Origin: CAYYFX01 sp964471155
GTDB taxonomy: Bacteria; ARS69
NCBI GenBank assembly: GCA_964471155.1
Contig: CAYYFX010000160.1
Location: forward strand, 1-6,183
Direction: 5' to 3'
Length of the DNA stretch: 6,183 nt
Positions within the stretch are counted from its first letter, which is position 1; each line of letters starts with the position of its first letter. The position numbers were made by a program, and so were the translations under genes. Below the pieces are notes generated by a model. The model had not been told where the DNA came from. It saw only the letters and a program-made list of their open reading frames with translations, and made no database searches. Shown in pieces: positions 1 to 6,162 of the stretch.

Positions 1-33
1 TAGGCGCGGCGCACGGCAGACGCGGCTCGCGCG

Positions 34-62
34 CGAGGCTCCGGCGTCCGGCCGGAGCCTCG
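34..62 (-). terminator. Hairpin downstream of the nucleotidyltransferase gene, probable terminator
   Basis: Bases 34-45 and 51-62 are perfect reverse complements (12 bp, all but three pairs G-C) around a 5-base loop at 46-50. On the minus strand the hairpin begins 13 bases after the TGA stop of the nucleotidyltransferase gene, the usual place for an intrinsic terminator. No U-tract follows on that strand; the next bases are G/C-rich. It could therefore be a U-less terminator, a Rho-assisted site or a 3' end stabiliser. Confidence 0.6.
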
Positions 63-75
63 TGGCGGCCGCCGG

Positions 76-1005
76 TCAGGCGGCGGCGGGGGTCCCCTCC
101 GCCAGACCCCACGTCGTTCCGGAAGGCACGCGGATCTCCGGCAGGCACGCCTGCAGCCGGTCCGGGGTGCCGAGATCGCTCCAACCGCACGCCGGCACCC
201 GCTGCACCAGCAGCTCCGGCTCGGAGCCCTGCAGCACGTCCTTCGAGAAGTCCAGCGGGGGGAGCCGGGCGTAGACCGACGCCAGGTCGCGGGCGCCCGC
301 GGCGCCCCGCATCGTGTCCAGCAGCCGCGGGAGCCGGCGCGCGTACATCCGCAGCAGCGTCGTCGCGCGCGCGACCATCAGGAAGCTGTTCCACATCGCG
401 CCGCGCTCCAGCAGGCGCCGCGCCTCGCTCGGCGGCGGCTTCTCCACGAACGAGGTCACGGTCGAGAAGTCGCCGTCGTCGTCGTCGCCCGCGGACGCGC
501 CATCCGCCGGCAGCACCCAGCCGTACTGCGAGTCCGCCTCGTCGGGCTCGATCCCCATGAGGACGGTCCGGTCGGGCTCCGCGTCCACGCGCGCCAGCGC
601 CGCACGCGCGCAGCGCGCCAGGGTCTCCTCGTCGCGCACCCAGTGATCCGAGGGCAGCACCCACACGCGCGCGTCCGGATCCCGCCGCAGGATGGCGAGC
701 AACGGCACGAGCAGGCCCACCGCGGTGCCGCGGTTGTCCGGCTGCACCACGACGCCTCGACCGCCCTGCAGTTCCGTGCGCCACCACCGCTCGTGCGGCG
801 CGGACACCACGGTCACGATCCGTGCGTCCGGCACCACGCGCCGCGCGCGATCCCGCGCGAGACCGAGGAGCGTGGTGCGCCCCCCGAACGTGCAGAACTG
901 CTTCGGTACGGACACGCCGTCGTCGCCGCGCGTGACTTCGGAGAGGCGCTTCCCGTCGCCGGCGGCGAGGAGGAGCGCCCAGGGAGCAGGGGCGGAGTCG
1001 ATCAT
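76..1005 (-). CDS. Mannose-1-phosphate guanylyltransferase-type sugar nucleotidyltransferase
   Basis: A 309-residue cytoplasmic enzyme of the NTP-transferase (Rossmann-like) family. It is predicted to join a sugar 1-phosphate, most likely mannose 1-phosphate, with GTP to give an NDP-sugar and pyrophosphate for glycan or glycolipid synthesis. The nucleotide-binding signature AAGDGKRL lies at residues 14-21 and PKQF at 34-37. QPDNRGTA is at 88-95 and PSDH, with the metal-binding Asp, at 118-121. EKP is at 188-190, WNSFLMV at 205-211, DFSKDVL at 253-259 and WSDLGTPDR at 276-284. PKQF, WNSF and DFS..V point to the GDP-mannose branch rather than the glucose-1-phosphate branch. There is no fused phosphomannose isomerase domain, so it is the short form. 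An acidic loop (D174-D177) comes from a GAC trinucleotide run. The ATG at 1005 has a GGAGAG Shine-Dalgarno sequence (1018-1013) seven bases upstream. The gene is alone on its strand and divergent from the propeller gene. The family is clear; sugar and base specificity are inferred. Confidence 0.9.
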   Translation of the reverse strand: MIDSAPAPWALLLAAGDGKRLSEVTRGDDGVSVPKQFCTFGGRTTLLGLARDRARRVVPDARIVTVVSAPHERWWRTELQGGRGVVVQPDNRGTAVGLLVPLLAILRRDPDARVWVLPSDHWVRDEETLARCARAALARVDAEPDRTVLMGIEPDEADSQYGWVLPADGASAGDDDDGDFSTVTSFVEKPPPSEARRLLERGAMWNSFLMVARATTLLRMYARRLPRLLDTMRGAAGARDLASVYARLPPLDFSKDVLQGSEPELLVQRVPACGWSDLGTPDRLQACLPEIRVPSGTTWGLAEGTPAAA

Positions 1006-1024
1006 GGGGGTGCTCTCCGGAACA

Positions 1025-1039
1025 GGTTGTGGGACAACC
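1025..1039. promoter_or_regulatory. Inverted repeat in the leader of the nucleotidyltransferase gene
   Basis: GGTTGT (1025-1030) and ACAACC (1034-1039) form a perfect 6-bp inverted repeat around GGG. An overlapping palindrome AACCGGTT sits at 1036-1043. The repeat begins about 20 bases upstream of the start codon at 1005 and just upstream of the Shine-Dalgarno sequence. It could be a repressor operator or a small mRNA hairpin near the ribosome site. Six-base repeats can arise by chance in sequence of this GC content, so functional evidence is weak. Confidence 0.3.
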
Positions 1040-1229
1040 GGTTCATCGGCACCGGACGCGCCCGGTTAACGGCGACACCGCGCGCGCGAGGGCCGGGTTC
1101 CTGCTTTCCGTCGTCCGGCCGATTGATATCCGTCAGGTCGCCCGATCGCGGGTGTGCCGCGCGTCGCCTCCCGCGAGAACGGGCGAGCGGCGCGGTAGAG
1201 GGGACCCGGCCCCGTGCGGTCGGTCGCGA

Positions 1230-1400
1230 CCGCATCGCGCGGGTCGAGTCGGTCCTCGAGGAGGTGGAGACGCCCGTCCTCGCCCTGCACCCGCGGCGCG
1301 AGTTGGTGTTCACGCCGGCGCAGGCCGATCCCCTCGAATCCGCCGGCGCCGACTTCCATATCGTCGAGAACGGCGTCCATGGGGACCGCGCCTCCGGATC
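1230..1400 (+). pseudogene. Possible decayed coding fragment (alpha/beta hydrolase tail-like)
   Basis: Read in the frame with codons starting at 1231, this tract has nearly all G/C third positions and a protein-like reading. A stretch containing ETPVLALHP (from about 1267), then VFTPAQADPLESAGADFHIVENGVHGD in pieces, follows the usual order near the end of alpha/beta hydrolases: buried strand, helix with PAQA, a strand, then a conserved His-Gly. No start codon with a ribosome site precedes it. The nearest in-frame GTG is at 1264, and the frame runs on into the propeller gene without its own stop. The nucleophile and acid parts of a hydrolase are not visible. It may be a gene remnant, or GC-bias noise in an open frame. 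Confidence 0.25.
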
Positions 1401-1431
1401 GAACGGGGTGGGTTTCGCCGCCGCCCTTCGC

Positions 1432-1437
1432 TACACT
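1432..1437 (+). promoter_or_regulatory. Weak -10-like box upstream of the propeller gene
   Basis: TACACT matches four of six bases of the bacterial -10 consensus and lies 59 bases before the start codon, in a locally less GC-rich patch. The only -35-like candidate is the GGTTTC around 1411-1416, which is poor and gives a 15-base spacer. The lineage's promoter consensus is unknown, so this is tentative. Confidence 0.25.
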
Positions 1438-1496
1438 GCCCCCACGACCCCGCAGACGGGCCTCCCCCCGCACGTACGATCCGATCGGAGGCCGCC

Positions 1497-3620
1497 ATGC
1501 GTCCCACCTGCATCCCGCGGCGGACGCCCGCCGCGACCGTCGCGTTCGCTGCGCTCGCCCTCGCCCTGTCCGCGCCCGACGGACGAGCCGACCCGTGGGT
1601 CCCCCAGGAGGGCCCCTTCGGGGGCGCCGTGGTCGCGCTCGACCGCATCGGCTCGGGCGCCGTGTACGCCATGCGGAACGACGCGATCTTCCGCACCACG
1701 GACGACGGCGCGTCCTGGACCGACGTGGCGTCGTCCGCCGGGTTCACGTTCCTCGCGCTCGACGTGACCGAATCCGGCGCGATCTGGGCCGGCACGTCCT
1801 CACGCGGGGTGGCGTGGTCGCTGAACGGCGGCCTCACGTGGACGAACGACCAGATCGAGACGAACACGCACACCGGGCTCGGTGCCTCGATCCTCACCCT
1901 CGCGGTGGATCCGCTGGGCCGCATCCTCGCCGGCCCGTACCGGTCGGTGAACCAGGGGGCGTCGTTCGTGCGCATGTCCGTCTCCCCGCATTGCTACGCG
2001 ATCGAGGCGTCCGGGCACGCGCTCGCCGGCACGAACGACGGCGTGTTCCGCTCGACGGACGGCGGCGCGAGCTGGATCCCGCGCAACGCCGGCATGGCGG
2101 GCCAACGCGTCGAGGCGCTCGCGGTGGACGGCGCCACGATCCTCGCCGGCACGGGGTCCGGCGACGTGTGGCGATCGGGCGACGCGGGTGCGACGTGGAC
2201 GCCGGACGTCTCCGGACTTCCGGGCGAGGCCATCCGCGCGCTGGAGTTCCTGCCCGGAGCGGTCCTCGCCTCGACGCGGGGTTCGACGCTCTACCGCTCC
2301 ACGGACGGCGGCGCCACCTTCGCCCCCGCCGGGTCGCCGGAGGTCGTGAACGACGTGCTGGCCGACGGAGCGGATCTCTGGATCGGCTCCGCCGGCTTCG
2401 GCGTGCTGCGATCCTCCGACGCGGGCGCGACCATGGCCTCGGCCGCCGCCGCGGCGATGAACGCCCCCGGGCTCTCGGATCTCGCCGCGGATGGGACGGG
2501 GGCGCTGTACCTCTCGTCCTCGTCGTCCGGCGTGTTCCGCTCCACGAACGGCGGGGCATCGTGGGGCCGCGCCTCCGACGGTCTCGGCTCGTTGTCCGTG
2601 CTGCGCCTCGCCGCGGCGGAGCCCGGTCGCGTGTGGGCCGCCGCGTGGGACGGTGTGCACACCACGACCGACGGCGGGGACTCGTGGTCGCTTGCGGGAT
2701 TCGGCGGGCGCCGCGCGTTCGAGGTCGTCCCGCTCGCGGGCGGCACGGTGCTCGCCGTCGTGAACGACGATCTGGGGCGTCCCTGCATCCAGCGCTCCAC
2801 GGACGCCGGGACGAGCTGGACGCAGGTCTACGTGTCGGATCTCGACATCCGCCTGGAGGCCGCGGCCGTCGCGTCCGACGGGTCGGTGCTCGTGGCCGGG
2901 ATGTCGTTCTTCGGCGGCACCCTCGTGCGATCCACGGATGCCGGGGCGTCCTGGACCGGGATCGTCTCCGGGATGGCCGGCGTGGGGGCTCTGGCCGCGG
3001 CGCCCGGCGGACTCGTGTGGGCCGCCGCGCACGACAACGTGCTGCATCGCTCGACGGACCACGGCGCGAGCTGGACGGCCCTGCCGGCCGGGGGTTGGCC
3101 CACCGGCACGGTCGGTTCCCTGGCGTCCCTGGCGCACCGGGACGGCGCGCTCCACCTCGTCGGAACCGGGCAGGTGTACCGCTCGCTCGACGCCGGCGAC
3201 TCTTGGGAGCCGTTCGACGACGGCCTCGGGGAGCCGGCGGGAGTGACGTTCGTGGCCGCGGCGCACGGCGCGCTGTTCGCCGGGACCTATCGCTCGGGCC
3301 TGTATCGCCACAGCGGGTCGACGGGGACACCGGAAGTTGCGGCGGGCGCGGCGCCGCGGTTCGCCGCCGCTCCCAACCCGTTCCGCGCGGACACGCGCCT
3401 GAGCTGGGTGCTGCCGAGCGCGGCCGACGTGCGCCTGCGGGTCCATGACGTCCGCGGCCGGCTCGTGGCCGACCTCTCGCCGGGTCCCCGGCCGGCCGGA
3501 GCCGGCGCGATCGCCTGGGACGGGACGGTGGCCGGCCGACCGGTCCCGCCCGGCACCTACTTCGTCCGCTGGGAGGCCGGCGGGCGGCGGGAGGTGGCGA
3601 AGCTGGTTCGGGTCCGTTGA
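1497..3620 (+). CDS. Secreted Asp-box beta-propeller protein with C-terminal sorting-type domain
   Basis: A predicted 707-residue exported protein. Residues 1-31 form a Sec signal peptide: arginines at 8-9, a hydrophobic core at about 12-26, and likely cleavage after GRA (29-31). Thirteen Asp-box motifs ([ST]-x-[DN]-x-G-x-[ST]-W/F-like) follow, their last residues at 74, 115, 157, 193, 234, 275, 313, 356, 397, 441, 486, 526 and 570. The spacing is 36-45 residues, one beta-propeller blade each. This is the fold of BNR/sialidase-like, Ycf48-like and VPS10-like repeats. Sialidase catalytic residues are not evident, so I infer a binding or structural role rather than an enzyme. From about residue 615 (PNPF at 626-629) to the end there is an Ig-like domain of the FlgD/type-IX-sorting kind, ending in AKLVRVR. 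The start ATG at 1497 has GGAGG at 1487-1491 and directly precedes the signal peptide; the upstream open frame is non-coding extension. Ligand and function are unknown. Confidence 0.88.
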   Translation: MRPTCIPRRTPAATVAFAALALALSAPDGRADPWVPQEGPFGGAVVALDRIGSGAVYAMRNDAIFRTTDDGASWTDVASSAGFTFLALDVTESGAIWAGTSSRGVAWSLNGGLTWTNDQIETNTHTGLGASILTLAVDPLGRILAGPYRSVNQGASFVRMSVSPHCYAIEASGHALAGTNDGVFRSTDGGASWIPRNAGMAGQRVEALAVDGATILAGTGSGDVWRSGDAGATWTPDVSGLPGEAIRALEFLPGAVLASTRGSTLYRSTDGGATFAPAGSPEVVNDVLADGADLWIGSAGFGVLRSSDAGATMASAAAAAMNAPGLSDLAADGTGALYLSSSSSGVFRSTNGGASWGRASDGLGSLSVLRLAAAEPGRVWAAAWDGVHTTTDGGDSWSLAGFGGRRAFEVVPLAGGTVLAVVNDDLGRPCIQRSTDAGTSWTQVYVSDLDIRLEAAAVASDGSVLVAGMSFFGGTLVRSTDAGASWTGIVSGMAGVGALAAAPGGLVWAAAHDNVLHRSTDHGASWTALPAGGWPTGTVGSLASLAHRDGALHLVGTGQVYRSLDAGDSWEPFDDGLGEPAGVTFVAAAHGALFAGTYRSGLYRHSGSTGTPEVAAGAAPRFAAAPNPFRADTRLSWVLPSAADVRLRVHDVRGRLVADLSPGPRPAGAGAIAWDGTVAGRPVPPGTYFVRWEAGGRREVAKLVRVR

Positions 3621-3644
3621 TCGTCGCCCCGGTCGGCGAATAGC

Positions 3645-3653
3645 TGATACTCT
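3645..3653 (+). promoter_or_regulatory. Weak extended -10-like element upstream of the carboxypeptidase gene
   Basis: TGATACTCT resembles an extended -10 (TGn followed by TACTCT, three of six matches) in the only A/T-richer part of the gap, 62 bases before the carboxypeptidase start. No good -35 box is visible. If real, the hairpin at 3665-3692 would be part of this gene's 5' leader rather than a terminator for the gene upstream. Confidence 0.2.
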
Positions 3654-3664
3654 GATCCGGAAAT

Positions 3665-3692
3665 GGCGGCCCGGCCATCGGGCGGGGCCGCC
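3665..3692 (+). terminator. Strong GC hairpin between the propeller and carboxypeptidase genes
   Basis: Bases 3665-3676 pair with 3681-3692 through 8 bp, one G-G mismatch and 3 bp, around the loop ATCG. The hairpin begins 44 bases after the TGA of the propeller gene. A run of C, not T, follows, so it is not a canonical intrinsic terminator. It could end the upstream transcript or structure the downstream leader. Confidence 0.45.
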
Positions 3693-3693
3693 C

Positions 3694-3705
3694 CCTTCCG
3701 GAAGG
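3694..3705 (+). promoter_or_regulatory. Palindrome overlapping the carboxypeptidase ribosome binding site
   Basis: CCTTCCGGAAGG is a perfect 12-base palindrome. Its right half contributes to the Shine-Dalgarno sequence (AAGGA, 3702-3706), nine bases before the ATG at 3716. Folding back on itself without a loop is sterically poor, so a protein-binding dyad or coincidence is more likely than a simple RNA hairpin. Confidence 0.3.
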
Positions 3706-3715
3706 AACGTCAGCG

Positions 3716-5518
3716 ATGCATCTCCATCTGTCCCGAGCCCGGACCCCCCTCGCCCCCCTCGCCCCCCTCGCCCTCCTCGCCGCCCTCGTGCTGCCGGCCG
3801 CCGTGGCCGGCGCCTTCGATCCGCCCCGCGACGCCCGCGGCCTCCCCCTCTGGGAGGTACGCGAGTGGACCGACTTCCCGGTCCGCATGGAGTTCGGGAG
3901 CGCGGACGCCCTGACCGCGCTGCTGGCGGGAACGCCGATCGCGGACTTCGACCGCTCCGGCGTGCGGCCGGCGCCCGGCGGCGGGCTGACCGTGGAGACG
4001 CGCGTGACGGAAGCGGAGGCGGCCGCGCTGGAGGCCGCCGGCGTGCGCTTCGAGCGGGTCCCCGATCTCGAGCGCGAGGGCCGACGTGCCATCGAGGCGG
4101 AGTGGCGGCACCAGGCGGAACAGGGCGAAGCGTCGCTGCGCTCCGGCCCCGACAAGGGCGTGTACCACACGCACGCGCAGATCGGCACGATCCTCGCCGC
4201 CGCCGAGACGAACTACCCCGCCTTGTGCGACCGCATCAGCCTCGGCACCTCCGTGCAGGGCCGCGATCTCTGGACGATCCGGATCAGCGACAACGTCTCC
4301 GTGGAGGAGGCCGAGCCCGAGGTGCGCCTGGCCGGGACGATCCACGGGAACGAGCCGCCCGCGCAGGAGATGCTGCTGTACCTCGTGGACTGGCTGACCT
4401 CGCAGTACGGCGTGGATCCGGACGTGACCGCGCTCGTGGACGCCACGGAGATCCACATCACGCCGTGCCTGAACCCGGACGGCCTTACCGCCGGCACGCG
4501 GCGCAACGCCCACAACGTGGATCTCAACCGGAACTTCCCCACGCCGAACGGCACGATCGGCGACGACGGCACGTGGACCCAGGAGCCGGAGACGGTGGCG
4601 ATCCGCACGTACGGGGAGAACCGGAACTTCGTCATCAGCGAGAACGGGCACACGGGCGCGATGGTCGTGAACTACCCGTGGGACTACACCTACACCCGGG
4701 CGCCCGACGATGCGGCGCTGATCCTCCTGAGCCTGGAGTACAGCACCTACAACCTGCCGATGTACAACGGCGACTGGCCGCAGGGCATCACGAACGGCGC
4801 GGACTGGTACGTGGTCTCGGGCGGGCTGCAGGACTGGTCGTACCACTACACGGGCGGCATCGACGTCACGATCGAGCTGAGCGACTCGTTCGCGCCGCCC
4901 GCGTCGCAGCTGGACGCCTTGTGGAACAACAACCGCGAGAGCTTCCTGCACTTCATCCGCGCGGCGCGCTACGGACTGCACGGGCGCGTGACGGACTCCG
5001 TCACCGGGCTGCCGCTGGCCGCGACGATCTCCGTCGCGGGCAACCCGAAGCCGGTCGTCACCGACCCGGACCACGGCGACTGGTACAAGCTGCTGCCCAC
5101 CGGCACCTACACGATCGTCGTGACCGCGGAGGGCCACCTGGACCGGACCCTGTCCGGCCTGGCCACCGTGTGGGGCACGCCGACCTTCGTGGACGTGACC
5201 CTGGATCCGGTCGGGACCGACGCGACCGCGGCAGGCGACGCCCCGGACCTTCGGCTCGCCGCATCGCCCAACCCGTTCCGCGGCGGCGCCACGCTGCGCT
5301 TCGCCGTGCCGCGCCCCGGCCGCGTGCGGCTCGCCGTGCACGACGCCGCGGGCCGGCTGGTCCGCTCGCTCCTGGACGCGCCGCACGCCGCGGGCCCGGT
5401 GGCGCTGCGCTGGGACGGCACGTCGGACGCCGCTGCCCGCGTGGCCGACGGCGTCTACTTCGTCCGCCTCGAGGCGGACGGGCTGCGCCAGTCGGCGAAA
5501 CTCGTGCGCGTGCGGTAG
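3716..5518 (+). CDS. Secreted M14 zinc carboxypeptidase with regulatory-like and C-terminal sorting-type domains
   Basis: A predicted 600-residue exported metallopeptidase that removes C-terminal residues or cleaves small peptides. A signal peptide covers residues 1-33, with likely cleavage after AGA. A propeptide-like segment (about 34-148) precedes the M14 catalytic domain (about 149-420). The Zn ligands are H210 and E213 in HGNE, and H312 in ENGHTG. Substrate-binding residues are R262 (in TRRNA) and N271-R272 in DLNRNF. Y376 in DWSY is the probable equivalent of carboxypeptidase A Tyr248, and E387 in TIELSD is the catalytic Glu. All key residues are present, so it should be active. Residues of about 421-500 form a carboxypeptidase regulatory-like (transthyretin-like) beta-sandwich starting at HGRVTD. 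From about 512 (PNPF at 518-521) a FlgD-like/type-IX-type Ig domain runs to AKLVRVR at the end, like the propeller protein. The start is set by the signal peptide and by AAGGA at 3702-3706. The stop is TAG. Peptide preference is unknown. Confidence 0.94.
   Translation: MHLHLSRARTPLAPLAPLALLAALVLPAAVAGAFDPPRDARGLPLWEVREWTDFPVRMEFGSADALTALLAGTPIADFDRSGVRPAPGGGLTVETRVTEAEAAALEAAGVRFERVPDLEREGRRAIEAEWRHQAEQGEASLRSGPDKGVYHTHAQIGTILAAAETNYPALCDRISLGTSVQGRDLWTIRISDNVSVEEAEPEVRLAGTIHGNEPPAQEMLLYLVDWLTSQYGVDPDVTALVDATEIHITPCLNPDGLTAGTRRNAHNVDLNRNFPTPNGTIGDDGTWTQEPETVAIRTYGENRNFVISENGHTGAMVVNYPWDYTYTRAPDDAALILLSLEYSTYNLPMYNGDWPQGITNGADWYVVSGGLQDWSYHYTGGIDVTIELSDSFAPPASQLDALWNNNRESFLHFIRAARYGLHGRVTDSVTGLPLAATISVAGNPKPVVTDPDHGDWYKLLPTGTYTIVVTAEGHLDRTLSGLATVWGTPTFVDVTLDPVGTDATAAGDAPDLRLAASPNPFRGGATLRFAVPRPGRVRLAVHDAAGRLVRSLLDAPHAAGPVALRWDGTSDAAARVADGVYFVRLEADGLRQSAKLVRVR
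3744..3788 (+). repeat. Five 9-bp tandem units in the signal-peptide coding region
   Basis: The unit CCCCCCTCG occurs three times exactly (3744-3752, 3753-3761, 3762-3770) and twice with one mismatch each (3771-3779, 3780-3788). Because 9 is a multiple of 3, the reading frame is kept. The units encode PLA, PLA, PLA, LLA and a following Ala-Leu-Val in the hydrophobic core of the carboxypeptidase signal peptide. Confidence 0.8.
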
Positions 5519-5580
5519 GCGGCGGCGCGACCGCTCCGCACCGATGGCCCTTGCCCGCGCCCGCCCGCGGGCCGAACAAT

Positions 5581-5610
5581 CCCCTGCGGCCGCCGTCGCG
5601 GCCGGGGGGG
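5581..5610 (+). promoter_or_regulatory. Hairpin that pairs with the G-run ribosome binding site of the glucosidase gene
   Basis: The core is a 7-bp stem, 5587-5593 with 5598-5604, around CGTC. It can extend past one G-G mismatch and a T-G pair so that CCCC (5581-5584) pairs with GGGG (5607-5610). The right arm lies inside the 10-G run (5604-5613) that is the best Shine-Dalgarno candidate. The hairpin also lies 63 bases after the carboxypeptidase stop and could act as a U-less terminator. A separate palindrome, GCCCGCGGGC, is at 5563-5572. Both are plausible by chance in such GC-rich DNA. Confidence 0.35.
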
Positions 5611-5622
5611 GGGACGACCCGG

Positions 5623-6162
5623 ATGGTGCGCAAGGCGGCGCGCGGCGCCGAGCGCCGGCGCCTCGGGGAGGACGCGCGGCGTCGCCGCAACTGGAAGCGG
5701 TGGGGCCCGTACCTCTCCGAACGCCAGTGGGGAACGGTACGGGAGGACTACTCCGCCGGGGGCGGGAGCTGGGAGTACTTCCCGCACGAGCACGCGCGCA
5801 GCCGCGCGTACCGCTGGGGCGAGGACGGGCTCCTCGGCATCACGGATCGCCAGGGCCGCCTGTGCCTCGCGCTCGCGCTGTGGAACGGCCGCGATCCCAT
5901 CCTCAAGGAGCGCCTCTTCGGCCTCACCGGCCCGCAGGGCAACCACGGCGAGGACGTGAAGGAGGAGTACTACTACCTCGACTCCACGCCCACGCACTCG
6001 TGGATGAAGGCGCTCTACAAGTATCCCCAGGCCGCGTATCCGTACGAGCGGCTCGTGGAGGAGACCGGGCGGCGCGGCAAGACGGATCCCGAGCTGGAGC
6101 TCGCGGACACCGGCGTGTTCGCGGGGAACCGCTACTTCGACATCCTCGCCGAGTTCGCGTAG
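5623..6162 (+). CDS. GH63/MGH1-like glucosidase, N-terminal part ended by an in-frame TAG
   Basis: The 179 residues match the start of the large bacterial 'glucosidase' family (GH63, MGH1-like, normally around 850-900 residues, cytoplasmic). That family hydrolyses alpha-glucosidic or related linkages; its exact substrate is poorly known. Family hallmarks visible are NWKRWGPYLSERQWGTVREDYS (residues 23-44), HARSRAYRWGEDGL (57-70), ALWNGRDPILKERLFGLTGP (86-105), GNHGEDVKE (107-115), YLDSTPTHSW (119-128), KYPQAAYPY (134-142) and DTGVF (161-165). This is only the N-terminal beta-rich portion; the (alpha/alpha)6 catalytic domain is absent from the window. The reading ends with TAG at 6160-6162, but the same frame then reads AGPDDLL, which is what relatives have next. 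So the gene is cut by a nonsense codon and then by the window end. The ATG at 5623 is the first in-frame ATG after the carboxypeptidase stop, with a G-run nine bases upstream. No signal peptide. Confidence 0.85.
   Translation: MVRKAARGAERRRLGEDARRRRNWKRWGPYLSERQWGTVREDYSAGGGSWEYFPHEHARSRAYRWGEDGLLGITDRQGRLCLALALWNGRDPILKERLFGLTGPQGNHGEDVKEEYYYLDSTPTHSWMKALYKYPQAAYPYERLVEETGRRGKTDPELELADTGVFAGNRYFDILAEFA
6160..6162 (+). other. Premature in-frame amber codon in the glucosidase gene
   Basis: TAG occurs where, from memory of the family, relatives have a charged or polar residue, often Lys, between EYA/EFA and an A-x-P-[DE]-D segment. AAG to TAG or CAG to TAG is a single substitution. The bases after it (6163-6183) stay in frame and read like the family. 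Confidence 0.7.

Larger units (their letters stand above)
1006..1496. other. 491-base intergenic region between divergent genes
   Basis: No intact gene is convincing here. On the nucleotidyltransferase side it carries that gene's Shine-Dalgarno sequence (1013-1018) and an inverted repeat (1025-1039). A short A/T-richer island at 1121-1134 stands out from the GC-rich background and could belong to a promoter for the minus-strand gene, but I cannot place -35 and -10 boxes. From about 1230 to 1400 the plus strand has coding-like composition (separate entry). The end near 1497 has a weak -10-like TACACT and the GGAGG of the propeller gene. Confidence 0.6.

Noticed and set aside
1066..1473. A 135-residue minus-strand open frame in the intergenic region
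   Set aside because: Its third codon positions fall on less GC-rich bases than those of the plus-strand frame, and there is no motif or ribosome site, so it looks like the antisense of the plus-strand remnant.
1512..1590. Twin-arginine (Tat) signal in the propeller protein
   Set aside because: Arg8-Arg9 are present, but the following residues (T-P-A-A) do not match the RRxFLK consensus; an ordinary Sec signal fits better.
643..1767. A 374-residue plus-strand open frame crossing the intergenic region
   Set aside because: Its ends are antisense or out-of-frame readings of real genes. Only the part at about 1230-1400 looks protein-like, and that is reported separately as a possible remnant.
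1692..3206. Sialidase activity of the propeller protein
   Set aside because: Asp boxes are structural and occur in many non-sialidases. No arginine triad or nucleophilic Tyr/Glu pattern is identifiable by eye.
1800..3446. A 548-residue minus-strand open frame opposite the propeller gene
   Set aside because: Low-complexity Arg/Ala/Gly/His-rich translation with no domain, antisense to a gene with clear repeats and signal peptide.
3663..3914. An 83-residue open frame starting in the gap before the carboxypeptidase
   Set aside because: It overlaps the carboxypeptidase in another frame, lacks a ribosome binding site and is Pro/Ser-rich low complexity.
1894..4188. A 764-residue minus-strand open frame
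   Set aside because: Extremely Arg/Pro/Ser-rich and crosses two convincing plus-strand genes; a composition artefact.
3710..5386. A 558-residue minus-strand open frame opposite the carboxypeptidase
   Set aside because: Antisense shadow of a gene with all M14 catalytic residues; its own translation has no recognisable motif.
3445..6162. A 905-residue open frame spanning the carboxypeptidase gene and the glucosidase start
   Set aside because: Only the last 180 codons match a protein family. The rest is Arg/Pro/Gly-rich out-of-frame reading of two real genes, kept open because stop codons are rare at this GC content.
6160..6162. TAG as a reassigned sense codon in this organism
   Set aside because: The carboxypeptidase uses TAG (5516-5518) as a true terminator, as shown by its C-terminal alignment with the propeller protein. 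Local readthrough is still possible, but general reassignment is not supported.
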